From Aeromicrobium ginsengisoli (GTDB lineage Bacteria; Actinomycetota; Actinomycetes; Propionibacteriales; Nocardioidaceae), in NCBI RefSeq assembly GCF_004134905.2, contig NZ_SDPQ02000001.1, positions 1-64,000 on the forward strand: a stretch of 64,000 bases of DNA, in the 5' to 3' direction. The position numbers and the translations under genes are program-made. The notes under the pieces were generated by a model. That model made no database searches. It saw nothing but the letters and a program-made list of their open reading frames with translations, and was not told where the DNA came from. The first letter of the stretch is position 1, and every line of letters begins with the position of its first letter. Below are positions 50,778-63,764 of the stretch, piece by piece.

Positions 50778-52013
50778 TCAGGAGTAGTCGGCCTGGGCCT
50801 TCTTGGCCATGTCGAGGAACGCTTCCTTGGAGGCCTTATCGGCTTCCAGGTCCTTGACCTTCTTCTTGTCGCCCTTGGCCTCGGCCGCCGCGATCTTCTC
50901 GCCGACCTCGTCGATCGCGCGCTGCAGCTTGCCGATCATGTCGTCGGCGCGGGCGGACTTCTCCGGATCGGTCTTCTTCCACTTGCTCTCGGTCGCGTCG
51001 CGCACGGCCTGCTCGACCTTGCGGATGCGCGCCTCGAACTCGCCGATCTTGGCCCGCGGCACCTTGCCGGCCGCCTCCCAGCGATCGGCGATGTCGAGCC
51101 AGGCCTTGCGGGCGGCGTCGATGTCCTTGATCGGGATGAGCTTCTCCGCCTCGGCGAGGATCTCGAGCTTCTTCTCGGCGTTGACCTCGTACTCGGCGTC
51201 GAGCTGGGCATTGGCCTCGTCGCGCGCCGTGAAGAACGCGTCCTGTGCGGCACGGAACCGCTTCCAGAGCTTGTCCTCGACGTTGCGGGGAGCCGATCCG
51301 GCCTTCTTCCACTCCGTCATCAGGTCGCGATACTTGCCCGCCGTCACACCCCACTCGGTCGACGTCGAGAGTGCCTCGGCCTCGACGATCAGCTTCTCCT
51401 TGATCGTCTTGGCGGCCTCACGGAGCGTCGACTGCTCGCCGAAGTGCGTCTTGCGACGTCGCGTGTACGCCGTGCGGGCCGTGCTGAAGCGGTGCCACAG
51501 CTCGTCGTCGGCGGACTTGCTGAGCCGGGGGAGCGCCTTCCACTCGTCGAGCAGGGCACGGAGCTTGTCGGCGCCGGCCTTCCAGTCGTTGCCGGCGGCG
51601 ATCTTCTCGGCCTCGTCGGCGATGCGGATCTTCTCGGTCTGTGCCTCGGCGACCTTGGCCGCACGCTCGACCTTGCGCTGCTCGCGCTGCTTGTCGATCG
51701 CCGGCTGCAGGGCATCGAGTCGCTTCAGCAGCGAGTCGAGATCGCCGAGTGCCTGGGCGTCGACGATCTGCGCGCGCACCTTGGTGACGGCCTTGGCGGC
51801 GTCGTCGGGCGACAGCGCACCACCCTCGAGGCGCTTCTCGAGCAGGTCGACCTCGACCTCGAGTCCTTCGTAGCGTCGTACGTACAACGACATCGCCTCA
51901 GCGGGATCACCGCCGGGCCACTGGCCGATCAGTCGTTCACCGTCAGTGGTCTTGACGTAGACATTGCCTTCGTCGTCGACACGACCCCAAGGGTTCGTGG
52001 GCGCAGAACTCAT
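50778..52013 (-). CDS. DUF349 coiled-coil protein
   Basis: A 411-residue, highly charged helical protein starting SSAPTNPWGRVDDEGNVYVKT. It carries repeated DUF349 units (DKLRALLDEWKALPRLSKSA, YRDLMTEWKKAGSAPRNVED, WLDIADRWEAAGKVPRAKIG), each with the W..A..P pattern. The C-terminus is a long coiled coil. ATG 52013 is preferred; the open frame upstream enters the spacer shared with the divergent metallo-beta-lactamase gene. Function of DUF349 in actinobacteria is not established. Confidence 0.88.
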   Translation of the reverse strand: MSSAPTNPWGRVDDEGNVYVKTTDGERLIGQWPGGDPAEAMSLYVRRYEGLEVEVDLLEKRLEGGALSPDDAAKAVTKVRAQIVDAQALGDLDSLLKRLDALQPAIDKQREQRKVERAAKVAEAQTEKIRIADEAEKIAAGNDWKAGADKLRALLDEWKALPRLSKSADDELWHRFSTARTAYTRRRKTHFGEQSTLREAAKTIKEKLIVEAEALSTSTEWGVTAGKYRDLMTEWKKAGSAPRNVEDKLWKRFRAAQDAFFTARDEANAQLDAEYEVNAEKKLEILAEAEKLIPIKDIDAARKAWLDIADRWEAAGKVPRAKIGEFEARIRKVEQAVRDATESKWKKTDPEKSARADDMIGKLQRAIDEVGEKIAAAEAKGDKKKVKDLEADKASKEAFLDMAKKAQADYS

Positions 52014-52077
52014 GGGCGACAGTGTAGGCGTCAGCCGGTCGCAGGGTTGCCAGTGCGTCTCGCGTACCCTGTCGCAC

Positions 52078-52769
52078 GTGCTTCTCACGTCATTTCCGGC
52101 CGGCCCGCTGCAGGCGAACTGCTATTTCGTCTCCCGCGGTCCCGGCACGGGTTGCGCGATCGTCGACCCCGGCATGGACGCGATGGACGGCGTCCGCACG
52201 GTCGTCGCCGAGCACAACCTGACGCCCTCCGCGGTGCTCATCACGCACGGCCACTTCGACCACATGTGGTGCGCCCAGGACGTCGCGCGCGACTACGGCT
52301 GCGCAGTGTGGATCCACCCCGCCGACCGGCACCTGCTGGCCGACCCCATGGCCGCGATCTCCAACGAGTCCGCCACGATGCTGCGCTCGCAGCTCGGCAT
52401 GACCGACATCCCCGACTTCACCGAGCCCGCTGACGTACGCGATGCGGTCGACGGCGCCCGGATCGAGGTCGACGGGCTGACGTTCCTCGTCGACCACGTG
52501 CCCGGCCACACGCCCGGCACGGTGTTCTACCGCGTCGACTACGACGGGCCCGAAGACGTCTCGCAGGTGATGTTCTCCGGAGACTTCCTGTTCGCCGGGT
52601 CGATCGGGCGTACGGACCTCAACGGCGGCTCGCACCCGCAGATGCAGGACAGCCTGCGCGACCGGGTGCTGCCGCTCGACGACGACATCGTGGTGCTGCC
52701 CGGCCACGGCGGCCAGACGTCGATCGGCCGCGAGCGCGCCACCAACCCGTTCCTCGCCGAGGTCATGTC

Positions 52770-52773
<4 letters not shown>
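52078..52773 (+). CDS. metallo-beta-lactamase-fold hydrolase (glyoxalase II-like)
   Basis: A 231-residue MBL-fold protein. Metal ligands H-x-H-x-DH in LITHGHFDHMW, a later His in VPGHTPGT, an Asp in FSGDFLFAG and the last His in VLPGHGG. This set fits glyoxalase II (hydroxyacylglutathione or mycothiol thioester hydrolase). GTG 52078 is chosen because the fold begins there (LLTSFPAGPLQANCYFV). ATGA overlap with hisS, as at the equivalent mycobacterial locus. Confidence 0.88.
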
Positions 52774-54103
<1,330 letters not shown>

Positions 54104-54107
<4 letters not shown>

Positions 54108-55882
54108 TCCGCACCCACGACGCCGGAAGCCTGCGCGCCGAACACATCGGCCAGCAGGTCACCCTCGCCGGATGGGTGGCGCACCGTCGAGATCACGGTG
54201 GTGTCGCGTTCATCGACCTGCGCGAGGCCTCGGGAGTCGTCCAGGTCGTCATTCGCGAGGAAGTCGCTCGCCAGCTGCGGGCCGAGTTCTGCCTCAAGGT
54301 CGTCGGCACGGTGCAGAAGCGCCCCGAGGGCAACGAGAACGCCGGCATCCCCACGGGCGACATCGAGGTCATCGCGGACGACGTCGAGATCCTCAGCGCA
54401 GCGGCGCCCCTGCCGTTCCCGATCGACGACCACGTCGACGTCGGCGAGGAGGCGCGCCTCAAGTACCGCTACCTCGACCTGCGCCGCACGGGCCCGGCTG
54501 CCGCGATCCGGCTGCGCAGCAAGGTCAACGCCGCCGCCCGTGAGGTGCTCGCCGCCAAGGACTTCGTCGAGATCGAGACGCCGACGCTGACCCGCTCGAC
54601 GCCCGAGGGCGCTCGTGACTTCCTGGTGCCCGCCCGGCTCAAGCCCGGCAGCTGGTACGCGCTGCCGCAGAGCCCTCAGCTGTTCAAGCAGCTACTGATG
54701 GTCGGCGGCATGGAGCGCTACTACCAAATCGCGCGCTGCTACCGCGACGAGGACTTCCGCGCCGACCGGCAGCCCGAGTTCACCCAGCTCGACATCGAGA
54801 TGAGCTTCGTCGAGCAGGCCGACGTCCTCGAGCTGATGGAGCAGATCCTGGTCAAGATGTGGTCGCTCATCGGCTACGAGATCCCGACGCCGATCCCGCA
54901 CATGACCTACGCCGAGGCGATGCGCCGGTTCGGCTCCGACAAGCCCGACCTGCGGATGGGCCAGGAGCTGGTCGAGTGCACCGAGTTCTTCAAGGACACC
55001 CCGTTCCGGGTGTTCCAGGCCGAGTACGTCGGCGCGGTCGTGATGCCCGGAGGCGCTTCGCAGCCGCGCCGTCAGTTCGACGCCTGGCAGGAGTGGGCCA
55101 AGCAGCGTGGTGCGCGCGGCCTGGCGTACATCACGATCTCCGAGGACGGCGAGCTCGGTGGTCCCGTGGCCAAGAACCTGTCCGACGCTGAGCGAGCCGG
55201 CATCGCCGTGCACGTCGGCGCCAAGCCCGGCGACTGTGTGTTCTTCGGCGCCGGCACGACCAAGTCCACCCGCGGCCTGCTCGGTGCCGCTCGGCTCGAG
55301 ATCGGTGAGCGCTGCGACCTGATCGACAAGGCCGCCTGGGAGTTCGTCTGGGTCGTCGACGCCCCGCTGTTCGAGCCGTCGAGCGACGCGGTCGCCTCGG
55401 GCGACGTCGCCGTGGGCGCCGGAGCCTGGACGGCCGTGCACCACGCGTTCACGTCGCCCCAGGATCTCGACACGTTCGACACCGATCCGGGCAACGCGAT
55501 CGCCTGGGCGTACGACATCGTCTGCAACGGCAACGAGCTCGGTGGCGGCTCCATCCGAATCCACCGTGAAGACATCCAGAAGCGCGTCTTCGCGATGATG
55601 GGCATCGGCGAGGACGAGGCGCAGGAGAAGTTCGGCTTCCTGCTCGACGCCTTCAACTTCGGCGCGCCGCCGCACGGCGGCATCGCCGTCGGGATGGACC
55701 GCATCTGTGCCCTGCTTGCCGGCGCCGACTCGATCCGTGAGGTCATCGCGTTCCCCAAGTCGGGAGGCGGATTCGATCCGTTGACCGCAGCCCCAGCGCC
55801 GATCACGACCGAGCAGCGCAGGGATGCCGGGGTGGACTGGAAGCCCGAACCGAAGAAGGTGGACGTCGCACCCGCCAACTAG
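54104..55882 (+). CDS. aspS: aspartyl-tRNA synthetase
   Basis: A 592-residue class IIb synthetase of bacterial type. N-terminal OB anticodon domain ([20 protein letters not shown]), motif 2 [15 protein letters not shown], the GAD insertion (about 300-420) and motif 3 [18 protein letters not shown] start overlapping hisS. Whether it also charges tRNA-Asn cannot be told from this window. Confidence 0.96.
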
Positions 55883-55891
55883 GCTCGCTGC

Positions 55892-57256
55892 ATGAGCGAC
55901 GACGGGCTGTTCGACCTTCCTGAAGCACCCCCGTCGACCGGCACGGGTGGTGGCAGTCTGTCGGGCAACACGCACGCCTCGGCGCCGCTGGCCGTACGCA
56001 TGCGGCCGCGGTCGCTCGACGAGCTCGTCGGCCAGCAGCACCTGCTGGCGCCAGGATCGCCGCTGCGGCAGATGATCGAGGGCAACCAGCCGCTCACGAT
56101 CCTGCTGTGGGGCCCTCCAGGCACGGGCAAGACGACGATCGCCAGCCTGCTCAGCGCCCACACGCAGCGCCGCTTCGTCGAGGTCTCCGCGGTCTCGGCC
56201 GGCGTCAAGGAGGTCCGCGAGACGATCGCCGGTGCCCGCCGTGCGCTGGCGCAGAGCGGCGTCGAGACCGTCCTGTTCGTCGACGAGGTCCACCGCTTCA
56301 GCAAGTCCCAGCAGGACGCGTTGCTGCCCGGCGTCGAGAACCGTTGGGTGTCGCTCGTCGCCGCGACGACCGAGAACCCGCACTTCAGCGTCATCTCGCC
56401 GCTGCTGAGCCGCAGCCTGCTGCTGACGCTCGAGTCACTGACCGACGACGACATCGGCGTGCTCGTCGACCGCGCGCTCACCGACGAACGCGGTCTCGGC
56501 GGCACCGTGACGTTGACCGAGGAGGCCAAGAGCCATCTCGTACGCCTGGCAGGTGGCGACGGTCGCCGGGTCCTGACCTATCTGGAGGCCGCCGCCGGCG
56601 CCGCGACGAGCCAGGGCAAGACCGAGATCGACGTCGACGACGCGGCTCTGGCCGTCGACAAGGCCGCGGTGCGCTATGACCGGCAGGGCGACCAGCACTA
56701 CGACGTCATCAGCGCGTTCATCAAGTCGATCCGCGGCTCCGACGTCGACGCATCGCTGCACTACCTCGCCCGGATGATCGAGGCGGGGGAGGACCCGCGA
56801 TTCATCGCGCGACGACTCATGATCCACGCCAGCGAGGACATCGGCATGGCCGATCCGACGGCTCTCCCGCTGGCGACCGCCACGGCGCAGGCCGTCGCGA
56901 TGATCGGCTTTCCCGAGGCGCGCATCCCGCTGGCGCAAGCCGTGATCCACCTGGCGTCCGCGCCCAAGTCCAACGCCGTCGTCGAGGCGATCAACCGCGC
57001 ACAGGCGGATGTCCATGCCGGCAAGGTCGGTGCCGTGCCGCCCGCACTGCGCGATGCGCACTACTCCGGCGCCAAGCAGCTCGGACACGGCCACGACTAC
57101 AAGTACCCCCACAACGACGTCCGTGGCGTGGTCGGCCAGCAGTACGCACCCGACGACGTCGACGGGGCGACCTACTACGAGCCCAGCGAGCACGGGTTCG
57201 AGGCGCGACTGGGTGAGCGTCTCGCCGTGATCCGGGCCATCCTGCGCGACCGCTGA
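55892..57256 (+). CDS. rarA: replication-associated recombination AAA+ ATPase RarA/MgsA
   Basis: A 454-residue clamp-loader-like ATPase. [20 protein letters not shown], Walker [10 protein letters not shown], Walker [21 protein letters not shown] and sensor ATTENPHF. The C-terminal part ([20 protein letters not shown]) is the family's tetramer domain. Acts at stalled replication forks. It starts 9 bases after aspS. Confidence 0.94.
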   Translation: MSDDGLFDLPEAPPSTGTGGGSLSGNTHASAPLAVRMRPRSLDELVGQQHLLAPGSPLRQMIEGNQPLTILLWGPPGTGKTTIASLLSAHTQRRFVEVSAVSAGVKEVRETIAGARRALAQSGVETVLFVDEVHRFSKSQQDALLPGVENRWVSLVAATTENPHFSVISPLLSRSLLLTLESLTDDDIGVLVDRALTDERGLGGTVTLTEEAKSHLVRLAGGDGRRVLTYLEAAAGAATSQGKTEIDVDDAALAVDKAAVRYDRQGDQHYDVISAFIKSIRGSDVDASLHYLARMIEAGEDPRFIARRLMIHASEDIGMADPTALPLATATAQAVAMIGFPEARIPLAQAVIHLASAPKSNAVVEAINRAQADVHAGKVGAVPPALRDAHYSGAKQLGHGHDYKYPHNDVRGVVGQQYAPDDVDGATYYEPSEHGFEARLGERLAVIRAILRDR

Positions 57257-57274
57257 CGAGATAAGGTCGTGGGC

Positions 57275-57742
57275 ATGTCGGCGGAGCTCTGGATCCTCGT
57301 CGCGACCGCACTTCTCGCGGTCGTGACGATCGGTGCTGCCGTGATCGCCGTACGCGCCGCGCGCCGGGTCGCCCTGCCTCCCGAACCCCGGCCGGTCGCA
57401 CGTGCGCCATACGAGTCGTCGCTCGTCATCACGTACGACGAGCCGGAGACGATGCACGTGCCTCACGAGCTGCAGCCCCGCATCGTCGAGGGCCATCTGA
57501 TCGTGCCGCCGTCGCAGCAGCAGGTCGTCAACACCGCGCTGGGCCGCCCCGGCGTACGCCTCTCGATCCTGGCTCACGGACTGGCGCACGCCCTGCGCCC
57601 CGAGAGCCGCGACCGCATCACCGCGATGATGCGCCGCGAATACCGTCGTCGCCGCCGTGAGCGCCTGCAGGCCGGCCGCCGTGCCGTACGCGCCGGCCGC
57701 CCCACTCCGCCCTCCGAGGAATGGCTGGGGGGACCCTCATGA
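57275..57742 (+). CDS. single-pass membrane protein with basic tail, unknown function
   Basis: A 155-residue protein. One N-terminal membrane helix (about 5-28), a middle region with ITYDEPETMHVP, and a very Arg-rich C-terminal helix (RREYRRRRRERLQAGRRAV). It lies between rarA and a DUF6167-like gene, the region where related actinobacteria keep small membrane proteins before alaS. Start ATG 57275; a GTG two codons earlier is possible. No family is recognised. Confidence 0.7.
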   Translation: MSAELWILVATALLAVVTIGAAVIAVRAARRVALPPEPRPVARAPYESSLVITYDEPETMHVPHELQPRIVEGHLIVPPSQQQVVNTALGRPGVRLSILAHGLAHALRPESRDRITAMMRREYRRRRRERLQAGRRAVRAGRPTPPSEEWLGGPS

Positions 57743-58011
57743 GATCCCGCGTCGTGTGGTTCGTCGCCGGCTCCGCCGCAGGGCTCTACGCCTCGGTCAA
57801 GGCCCGTCGAGCCGCCTACCGGCTCTCCACGCCGGGTCTCGTCGACCAGGCCGCAGCCCTCGGGCTCGGCTGGCGAGCGTTCAGCTCAGAGCTGCGAGAC
57901 GGCATGGAGACCCGCCAGCGCGACATCGCGCGCGGGTTGTCCGGCGCCCCCCATGACCACACCGACCTGCTCCGCCTCGAGGCCGAGCACACCCAGAAGG
58001 ACCAGACCTGA
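57739..58011 (+). CDS. small DUF6167-like membrane-associated protein
   Basis: A 90-residue protein. N-terminal hydrophobic stretch [20 protein letters not shown], then [20 protein letters not shown], the pattern of the small protein that precedes alaS in many actinobacteria. ATGA overlap with the upstream gene and TGATG overlap with alaS. Function unknown. Confidence 0.75.
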   Translation: MRSRVVWFVAGSAAGLYASVKARRAAYRLSTPGLVDQAAALGLGWRAFSSELRDGMETRQRDIARGLSGAPHDHTDLLRLEAEHTQKDQT

Positions 58012-60668
58012 TGCAGACCGCGGAGATCCGCCGCCGATTCCTCGCGCACTTCGAGAACGCCGGCCACACCGTCGTGCCCTCGGCGCCGTTGCTGTTCGAC
58101 GACCCCAACTTGCTGTTCGTCAACGCCGGCATGGTGCCGTTCAAGCCCTACTTCCTCGGCCAGGAGACGCCGCCGTGGGACACCGCCACGAGCGTCCAGA
58201 AGTGCGTCCGTACGCAGGACATCGAGGAGGTCGGCAAGACCACTCGTCACGGCACGTTCTTCCAGATGAACGGCAACTTCTCGTTCGGCGACTACTTCAA
58301 GGCCGGCGCCATCACGCACGCCTGGAGCCTCATCACGAGCTCGGTCGACGACGGCGGGCTCGGCTTCGACCCCGACACGATCTGGGTCACGGTGCTGCAC
58401 TCCGACGACGAGGCGCGCAGCCTCTGGAAGGAGATCGCCGGCCTGCCCGACGAGCGCATCCAAAGCCGAGGGCTGCTCGACAACTACTGGCACATGGGCG
58501 TCGCCGGCCCTGGTGGGCCGGCCAGCGAGATCTACGTCGACCGTGGTCCCGAGTTCGGCCCCGACGGCGGCCCGGTCGTCGACGAGGACCGCTTCCTGGA
58601 GATCTGGAACCTCGTGTTCATGCAGGAGGAGATCACCAACGTCCGCGCCAAGGACCAGTTCGACGTCCTCGGCGACCTGCCCAACAAGAACATCGACACC
58701 GGCATGGGCCTCGAGCGCGTCGCCTACCTGCTGCAGGGCAAGGGCAACCTCTACGAGATCGACGAGGTCTTCCCGGTCATCGAGAAGGCGTCGGAGATCT
58801 CCGGTCGCACGTACGGCAAGGACCACGCCGACGACGTACGCTTCCGGGTCGTCGCCGACCACGTCCGCAGCGGCCTGATGCTGATGGGCGACGGGGTGAC
58901 GCCGGGCAACGAGGCACGGGGCTACGTCCTGCGCCGCCTGCTGCGCCGGGCCGTGCGCTCGATGCGCCTGCTGGGCTACGACGATCCCGCACTGCCCGAG
59001 CTGCTCCCGGTGAGCCTCGACCGCATGAAGGCGTCCTACCCCGAGCTCGAGGCCGACTTCCCGCGCATCTCCCAGATCGCGTACGCCGAGGAGGACGCGT
59101 TCCGCCAGACACTCGGCAAGGGCACGCAGATCTTCGAGAGCGCCGCGATCGCGGTCAAGGACAGCGGCGGCACGACGCTCCCGGGCGAGCAGGCGTTCGC
59201 ACTCCACGACACCTACGGGTTCCCGATCGACCTGACGCTCGAGATGGCGTCGGAGCAGGGTCTTGCGGTCGACGAGGAGGGTTTCCGCTCGCTCATGGCC
59301 GAACAGCGCTCGCGCGCCAAGGCCGACGCGAAGTCCAAGAAGGGCGCGCACGCCGACACCACGGTCTATCGCGCTGCGCTCGACGCCAACGGCCCGACCG
59401 ACTGGCTGGCCTACACCGATCTCACGACCGAGTCGCGGGTCATCGCACTGATCGCCGGCGGCGACAGCGTCCCGGCGATCCCGGCCGGCTCGATCGGTGA
59501 GGTCGTGCTCGACCGCACCCCGTTCTATGCCGAATCCGGTGGCCAGAACGCCGACGCCGGCGTGCTGACGTGGGACGGCGGCCGCGCCGAGGTCCTCGAC
59601 GTGCAACGGCCCGTACGCGGTCTCGTCGTGCACCAGGTCCGCGTGCTCGACGGCGAGCTGACGCTCGACCAGCAGCTCGAGGCAGCCGTCGACCCCGAGT
59701 GGCGCCTCGGCGCTCGTCAGGCCCACTCCGGCACCCACGTCGTGCACGCCGCCCTCCGCGAGGTGCTCGGCCCCACCGCGCTGCAGTCCGGTTCCTACAA
59801 CCGCCCGGGCTATCTGCGCCTCGACTTCGGCTGGAACAGCGCATTGTCGCCCGACCAGCTGCACCAGGTCGAGGACGTGTCCAACCGCGCCCTGCGAGCC
59901 GACCTGCCGGTCAGTGCGCAGATCATGTCGCTGCCCGAGGCTCGCGAGTGGGGTGCGCTCGCACTGTTCGGCGAGACGTACGGCGAGGACGTCCGCGTCG
60001 TCGAGATCGGCGGCCCGTGGTCGCGCGAGCTCTGCGGCGGCACGCACGTCGAGCGGTCGTCGCAGATCGGCACACTGGTCATCACGTCCGACGGCTCGGT
60101 GGGCGCCGGCAACCGGCGCATCGAGGCGTTGACCGGCATCGAGGGCTTCGACTACCTCGCCCGCGAGCGCGACGTCGTACGCCAGCTCACCGACATCCTC
60201 AAGACGCAGCCCGACGAGGTGCCCGCCCGTGTACGCGACCTGGTCGAGCGGCTCAAGTCCGCGGAGAAGACCGCCGAACGCATGAAGGCCGCGCAGCTCC
60301 TCGGTGCCGCCGGTGACGTCGCGGCCACGGCCAAGGACGTCAACGGCGTCGCCTACGTCGGCCATCACGCGGCCGGCGCCGGCGGGGGAGACGTGCGCAC
60401 GCTCGCGCTCGACATCCGCGGACGCCTGCGCGATCGTCCGGCCGTCGTCGTCGTGATCGGCGACGCCGGCGACAAGCCCGCGGCAGTCGTCGCGCTCAAC
60501 GACGCCGCCCAGGAGCGAGGCCTCTCGGCCAACCAGCTCATCGGTGTCGTCGGCGACAAGATCGGCGGCCGTGGTGGCGGCAAGGCCGACGTGGCCCAGG
60601 GCGGTGGCACGGACGTCTCGGCGATCCCGGCTGCGCTGGCTGCGGTCGAGGCGGCACTGTCAGCGTGA
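58011..60668 (+). CDS. alaS: alanyl-tRNA synthetase
   Basis: An 885-residue synthetase. Catalytic domain starts [20 protein letters not shown] and includes [14 protein letters not shown]. The editing domain has the zinc motif [11 protein letters not shown] plus [17 protein letters not shown]-terminal coiled coil and C-Ala domain ([17 protein letters not shown]) end it. Overlaps ruvX as GTGA. Confidence 0.97.
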   Translation: MQTAEIRRRFLAHFENAGHTVVPSAPLLFDDPNLLFVNAGMVPFKPYFLGQETPPWDTATSVQKCVRTQDIEEVGKTTRHGTFFQMNGNFSFGDYFKAGAITHAWSLITSSVDDGGLGFDPDTIWVTVLHSDDEARSLWKEIAGLPDERIQSRGLLDNYWHMGVAGPGGPASEIYVDRGPEFGPDGGPVVDEDRFLEIWNLVFMQEEITNVRAKDQFDVLGDLPNKNIDTGMGLERVAYLLQGKGNLYEIDEVFPVIEKASEISGRTYGKDHADDVRFRVVADHVRSGLMLMGDGVTPGNEARGYVLRRLLRRAVRSMRLLGYDDPALPELLPVSLDRMKASYPELEADFPRISQIAYAEEDAFRQTLGKGTQIFESAAIAVKDSGGTTLPGEQAFALHDTYGFPIDLTLEMASEQGLAVDEEGFRSLMAEQRSRAKADAKSKKGAHADTTVYRAALDANGPTDWLAYTDLTTESRVIALIAGGDSVPAIPAGSIGEVVLDRTPFYAESGGQNADAGVLTWDGGRAEVLDVQRPVRGLVVHQVRVLDGELTLDQQLEAAVDPEWRLGARQAHSGTHVVHAALREVLGPTALQSGSYNRPGYLRLDFGWNSALSPDQLHQVEDVSNRALRADLPVSAQIMSLPEAREWGALALFGETYGEDVRVVEIGGPWSRELCGGTHVERSSQIGTLVITSDGSVGAGNRRIEALTGIEGFDYLARERDVVRQLTDILKTQPDEVPARVRDLVERLKSAEKTAERMKAAQLLGAAGDVAATAKDVNGVAYVGHHAAGAGGGDVRTLALDIRGRLRDRPAVVVVIGDAGDKPAAVVALNDAAQERGLSANQLIGVVGDKIGGRGGGKADVAQGGGTDVSAIPAALAAVEAALSA

Positions 60669-61117
60669 CGATGCGTCGTGGCCGGAGGGTCGGTGTCGAT
60701 GTCGGCGACGTACGCATCGGGGTCGCGGTCAGCGATCCCGACGGCATCCTCGCGACACCGGTCGAGACGGTTCCGGCGGGAACCGGCGCGATTGCCCGGC
60801 TCGCCGAGATCGTGCGCGACTACGAGCCGATCGAGTGCGTCGTCGGGCTCCCGGTCGGCCTGTCCGGCCGTGAGGGCCCGGCGGCAGTCAAGGTGCGTAC
60901 GTTCTGCGCCGAGCTGCTGCCGGCGATCGCACCGGTGCCGATCCGGCTGTTCGACGAGCGCATGTCGACCATGACGGCCGAGGGGCAGCTGCGACACAGC
61001 GGACGCTCCGGAGCATCCAGACGCACGGTGATCGACCAGGCTGCCGCTACGGTGATCCTGCAGACGGCACTGGACACAGAACGGACCCGTGGGTCCGCCC
61101 CCGGAGAGAGCTTGTGA
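60665..61117 (+). CDS. ruvX: RuvX/YqgF-family nuclease
   Basis: A 150-residue RNase H-fold protein. The first Asp motif [15 protein letters not shown], the central [10 protein letters not shown] and the last acidic motif [11 protein letters not shown] are present, with the C-terminal Asp of [10 protein letters not shown]. Members process rRNA or resolve junctions. GTG start overlapping alaS. Confidence 0.94.
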   Translation: MTMRRGRRVGVDVGDVRIGVAVSDPDGILATPVETVPAGTGAIARLAEIVRDYEPIECVVGLPVGLSGREGPAAVKVRTFCAELLPAIAPVPIRLFDERMSTMTAEGQLRHSGRSGASRRTVIDQAAATVILQTALDTERTRGSAPGESL

Positions 61118-61124
61118 GGGATCG

Positions 61125-62270
61125 ATGAGTGACAGCGGACTGGACCTGATGACGGGTGGCTCCTCGGGCCCAGGGCGCCGGCGTGCCAGCACGCCCCCGA
61201 GCAAGCCGTGGGGACGCCGCATCGTGACGCTCCTCGTCATCCTCGCGCTGGTGCTGGGCGGCTACTTCGTCTGGACCAAGGTCTCGGGCTTCATCAGCGG
61301 CCCGGCCGACTACTCCGGCACGGGCACCGGAAGCGTGACCGTGGAGATCCCGCAGAACTCCAACGGCCAGCAGATCGCCGACATCCTCGCCGAGAAGGAC
61401 GTCGTCAAGAGCGCCGAGGCGTTCTACCAGCTTGCGCTCAAGGACTCGCGGTTCCAGGCGATCCAGGCCGGCTACTACAAGGTCAAGAAGCAGATGTCGG
61501 CCGAAGCGGCGATGAAGGCGCTGTCCGACAAGCGCAACATCGTCGGCGCGCCGGGGGAGAGCCGCGTGACGATCCCTGAGGGGTCGCGCATCAAGAGCAT
61601 CACCAAGATCATCGCGGCGCGGACCAAGATCTCGGCGGCTGCCGTCACCAAGGCGCTCAAGGACCCCGACGCACTCGGGCTGCCCGCGGTGGCGAAGGGC
61701 AACCCCGAGGGCTACCTGTTCCCGGCGACGTACTCGGTCGGTGCCAAGACGACCGCGACCCAGCTGCTCAAGCAGATGGTCGCCAAGACACTGTCAGTGG
61801 CCAAGGACCTCGACATCGGCACCCGCGCCCGTGCCCTGGGCCTCGATGGCGAGCAGGTGCTGACCGTGGCCAGCATCCTGGAGTACGAGGCCAAGAAGGA
61901 CTCCGACTACCCCAAGGTCGCTCGGGTCCTCTACAACCGGCTCAAGGCCGGCATGCTGCTGCAGCTCGACTCCACCGTGTCCTACGCCAGCGGCCGCGAG
62001 GGCGACGTGTTCACGACCCAGGCCGAGCGCGACTCCGACTCGCCCTACAACACCTACAAGGCCGCGGGCCTGCCGCCGGGACCGATAGGCTCGCCCGGCG
62101 AGAAGACCATCGAAGCGGCGCTCAACCCGGCCGATGGTGACTGGCTCTACTTCGTCGCGGTCAACCTCGAGACGGGCGAGACGGTGTTCTCCAACACCAA
62201 GGCTGAGCACGATGCTGCGGTCCTCAAGCTCCAGGAGTACTGCCGTTCCGCCGACGCCAAGGGTTGCTGA
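61125..62270 (+). CDS. mltG: endolytic murein transglycosylase MltG
   Basis: A 381-residue membrane-anchored enzyme that cuts nascent glycan strands. Cytoplasmic N-terminus of about 35 residues, one helix (RRIVTLLVILALVLGGYFVW), a LysM-like domain, then the YceG core with NPEGYLFPATY and the catalytic Glu in ASILEYEAK. LPPGPIGSPGEKTIEAALNP is invariant in the family. ATG 61125 follows GTGAGGGATC. Overlaps aroE (TGATG). Confidence 0.95.
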   Translation: MSDSGLDLMTGGSSGPGRRRASTPPSKPWGRRIVTLLVILALVLGGYFVWTKVSGFISGPADYSGTGTGSVTVEIPQNSNGQQIADILAEKDVVKSAEAFYQLALKDSRFQAIQAGYYKVKKQMSAEAAMKALSDKRNIVGAPGESRVTIPEGSRIKSITKIIAARTKISAAAVTKALKDPDALGLPAVAKGNPEGYLFPATYSVGAKTTATQLLKQMVAKTLSVAKDLDIGTRARALGLDGEQVLTVASILEYEAKKDSDYPKVARVLYNRLKAGMLLQLDSTVSYASGREGDVFTTQAERDSDSPYNTYKAAGLPPGPIGSPGEKTIEAALNPADGDWLYFVAVNLETGETVFSNTKAEHDAAVLKLQEYCRSADAKGC

Positions 62271-63073
62271 TGCATTGCGCCGTCCTGGGCTCGCCGATCG
62301 CCCACTCGCTCTCCCCGGCGATGCACCGCGCCGCGTACGTCGAGCTCGGCCTCGACTGGACCTACGAGGCCGTCGAGCTCGAAGAGGATGGACTCGAGCT
62401 GTTCCTGTCGTCCCTGGGTGACGACGTCCGCGGCTTCTCGGTCACCGCACCGCTCAAGCGCCGCGTCGCCGAGCTGGTGCCCGAAGCCAGTGAGATCGTC
62501 GGGCGCCTCGGCGTGGCCAACACGATCCTGGTCGAGGACACCGGACTGCGCAGCGACAACACCGACGTGCCGGGTGCCGTGGCGGCGCTGCGGGAGCGCG
62601 GTGTCGAGCAGGCCCGCTCGGCACGCATCCTCGGGGGCGGGGCGACCGCAGCCTCCATGGCGTACGCCGTCGCGTCGATCGGCGCCGAACGCGTCGAGTT
62701 CGTCGTCCGCGAACCCTCCCGTGCGACCGAGGCCGCCCATGCGGCCAAGGCTGCGGGCCTCGCGGTGACGATCCACACGATCGACGAACCGCTGATCGAC
62801 AAGCTCGACCTCCTGATCTCGACCATGCCGGGTGAGGTCGTCGGATCGCGCTCGCACGAGCTCGTCGACTCGTCGCGTGCGGTGTTCGACGTGGTCTACG
62901 ACCCGTGGCCGACGCCGATCGCCAAGGCCGCCGAACAGGCAGGCGTCCGCGTGGTGTCGGGGCTCGACCTGCTGGCCCACCAGGCGGCGCTCCAGGTCGA
63001 CCTCATGACCGGCAGCCAGGTTTCTCCACAGCTGTTGCGCCGAGCCGCACTGGCTGAGCTCTCGACGCGCTAG
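62270..63073 (+). CDS. aroE: shikimate dehydrogenase
   Basis: A 267-residue NADPH enzyme of the shikimate pathway. Shikimate site LGSPIAHSLSP, catalytic Lys in FSVTAPLKRR (near residue 65), NTDVPG, and the nucleotide-binding ILGGGATAASMAYA. The Rossmann motif is slightly divergent, as in actinobacterial AroE. The start ATG overlaps the mltG stop codon. Confidence 0.92.
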   Translation: MHCAVLGSPIAHSLSPAMHRAAYVELGLDWTYEAVELEEDGLELFLSSLGDDVRGFSVTAPLKRRVAELVPEASEIVGRLGVANTILVEDTGLRSDNTDVPGAVAALRERGVEQARSARILGGGATAASMAYAVASIGAERVEFVVREPSRATEAAHAAKAAGLAVTIHTIDEPLIDKLDLLISTMPGEVVGSRSHELVDSSRAVFDVVYDPWPTPIAKAAEQAGVRVVSGLDLLAHQAALQVDLMTGSQVSPQLLRRAALAELSTR

Positions 63074-63083
63074 GTTCGCACCC

Positions 63084-63755
63084 GTGACCATCGCCATCGT
63101 TGCTCTGGCAGCGGCTCTCATCGGCGCGGCCGGGCCGTGGGTGCTCAGGCGCATGCCGGAGCCTCCCGAGCCCGATGAGGACAAGGTCACCTACGCCGAC
63201 CTGTCGCGGACTCGCGGACTCGCCGTGGGACTGGCGATCGGCGCCGCGCTCATGGCCGGGATCGTCGCGTGGAAGATCGAGCCCCCCGAGCTGTTGCCCG
63301 TATGGGTCCTGGTGACGGGCGTGGGCTCATGGCTCGTGTTCATCGACTGGCGCACGAGGCTGTTGCCGTACGTCGTGGTCGCACCGACCTATCTGGCGAC
63401 CTACGCGCTCGTGGGTCTCGGCGCGATCCTGCTGCAGGACGTCGATGTGCTCGTCGACGCGCTGGTGGCCAACATCGTCGTCTACGTGATCTTCCGGGTG
63501 CTCTATGCGATCGCGCGCGGCGCGTTCGGCTTCGGTGACGTACGACTCTCAGCAGTCCTCGCCACGGCACTTGGCGCCTTGGGCACGCACGAGGTGCTCG
63601 TCGGCATGTACGCCGGATTCCTTCTCGGCGCGGTGTTCGGTCTGGTGCTCTCGCGGCTCAAGATCGTCGACTCGAAGTCGTACGCCTTCGGGCCCTACAT
63701 GGTCGTCGGCGCCGTCATCGGTGCCGCCTGGGGGCCCGCGCTCTACGGAAGTTGA
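63084..63755 (+). CDS. A24-type prepilin peptidase, short form
   Basis: A 223-residue multi-helix membrane aspartyl protease. The two catalytic Asp are in VFIDWRTRLLP and GFGDVRLS. The N-methylase domain with its Cys motifs is missing, as in FlaK/TadV-like forms. No pilin genes are nearby. The same gene follows aroE in mycobacteria (Rv2551c). GTG start. Confidence 0.9.
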   Translation: MTIAIVALAAALIGAAGPWVLRRMPEPPEPDEDKVTYADLSRTRGLAVGLAIGAALMAGIVAWKIEPPELLPVWVLVTGVGSWLVFIDWRTRLLPYVVVAPTYLATYALVGLGAILLQDVDVLVDALVANIVVYVIFRVLYAIARGAFGFGDVRLSAVLATALGALGTHEVLVGMYAGFLLGAVFGLVLSRLKIVDSKSYAFGPYMVVGAVIGAAWGPALYGS

Positions 63756-63764
63756 TCGCCGGGC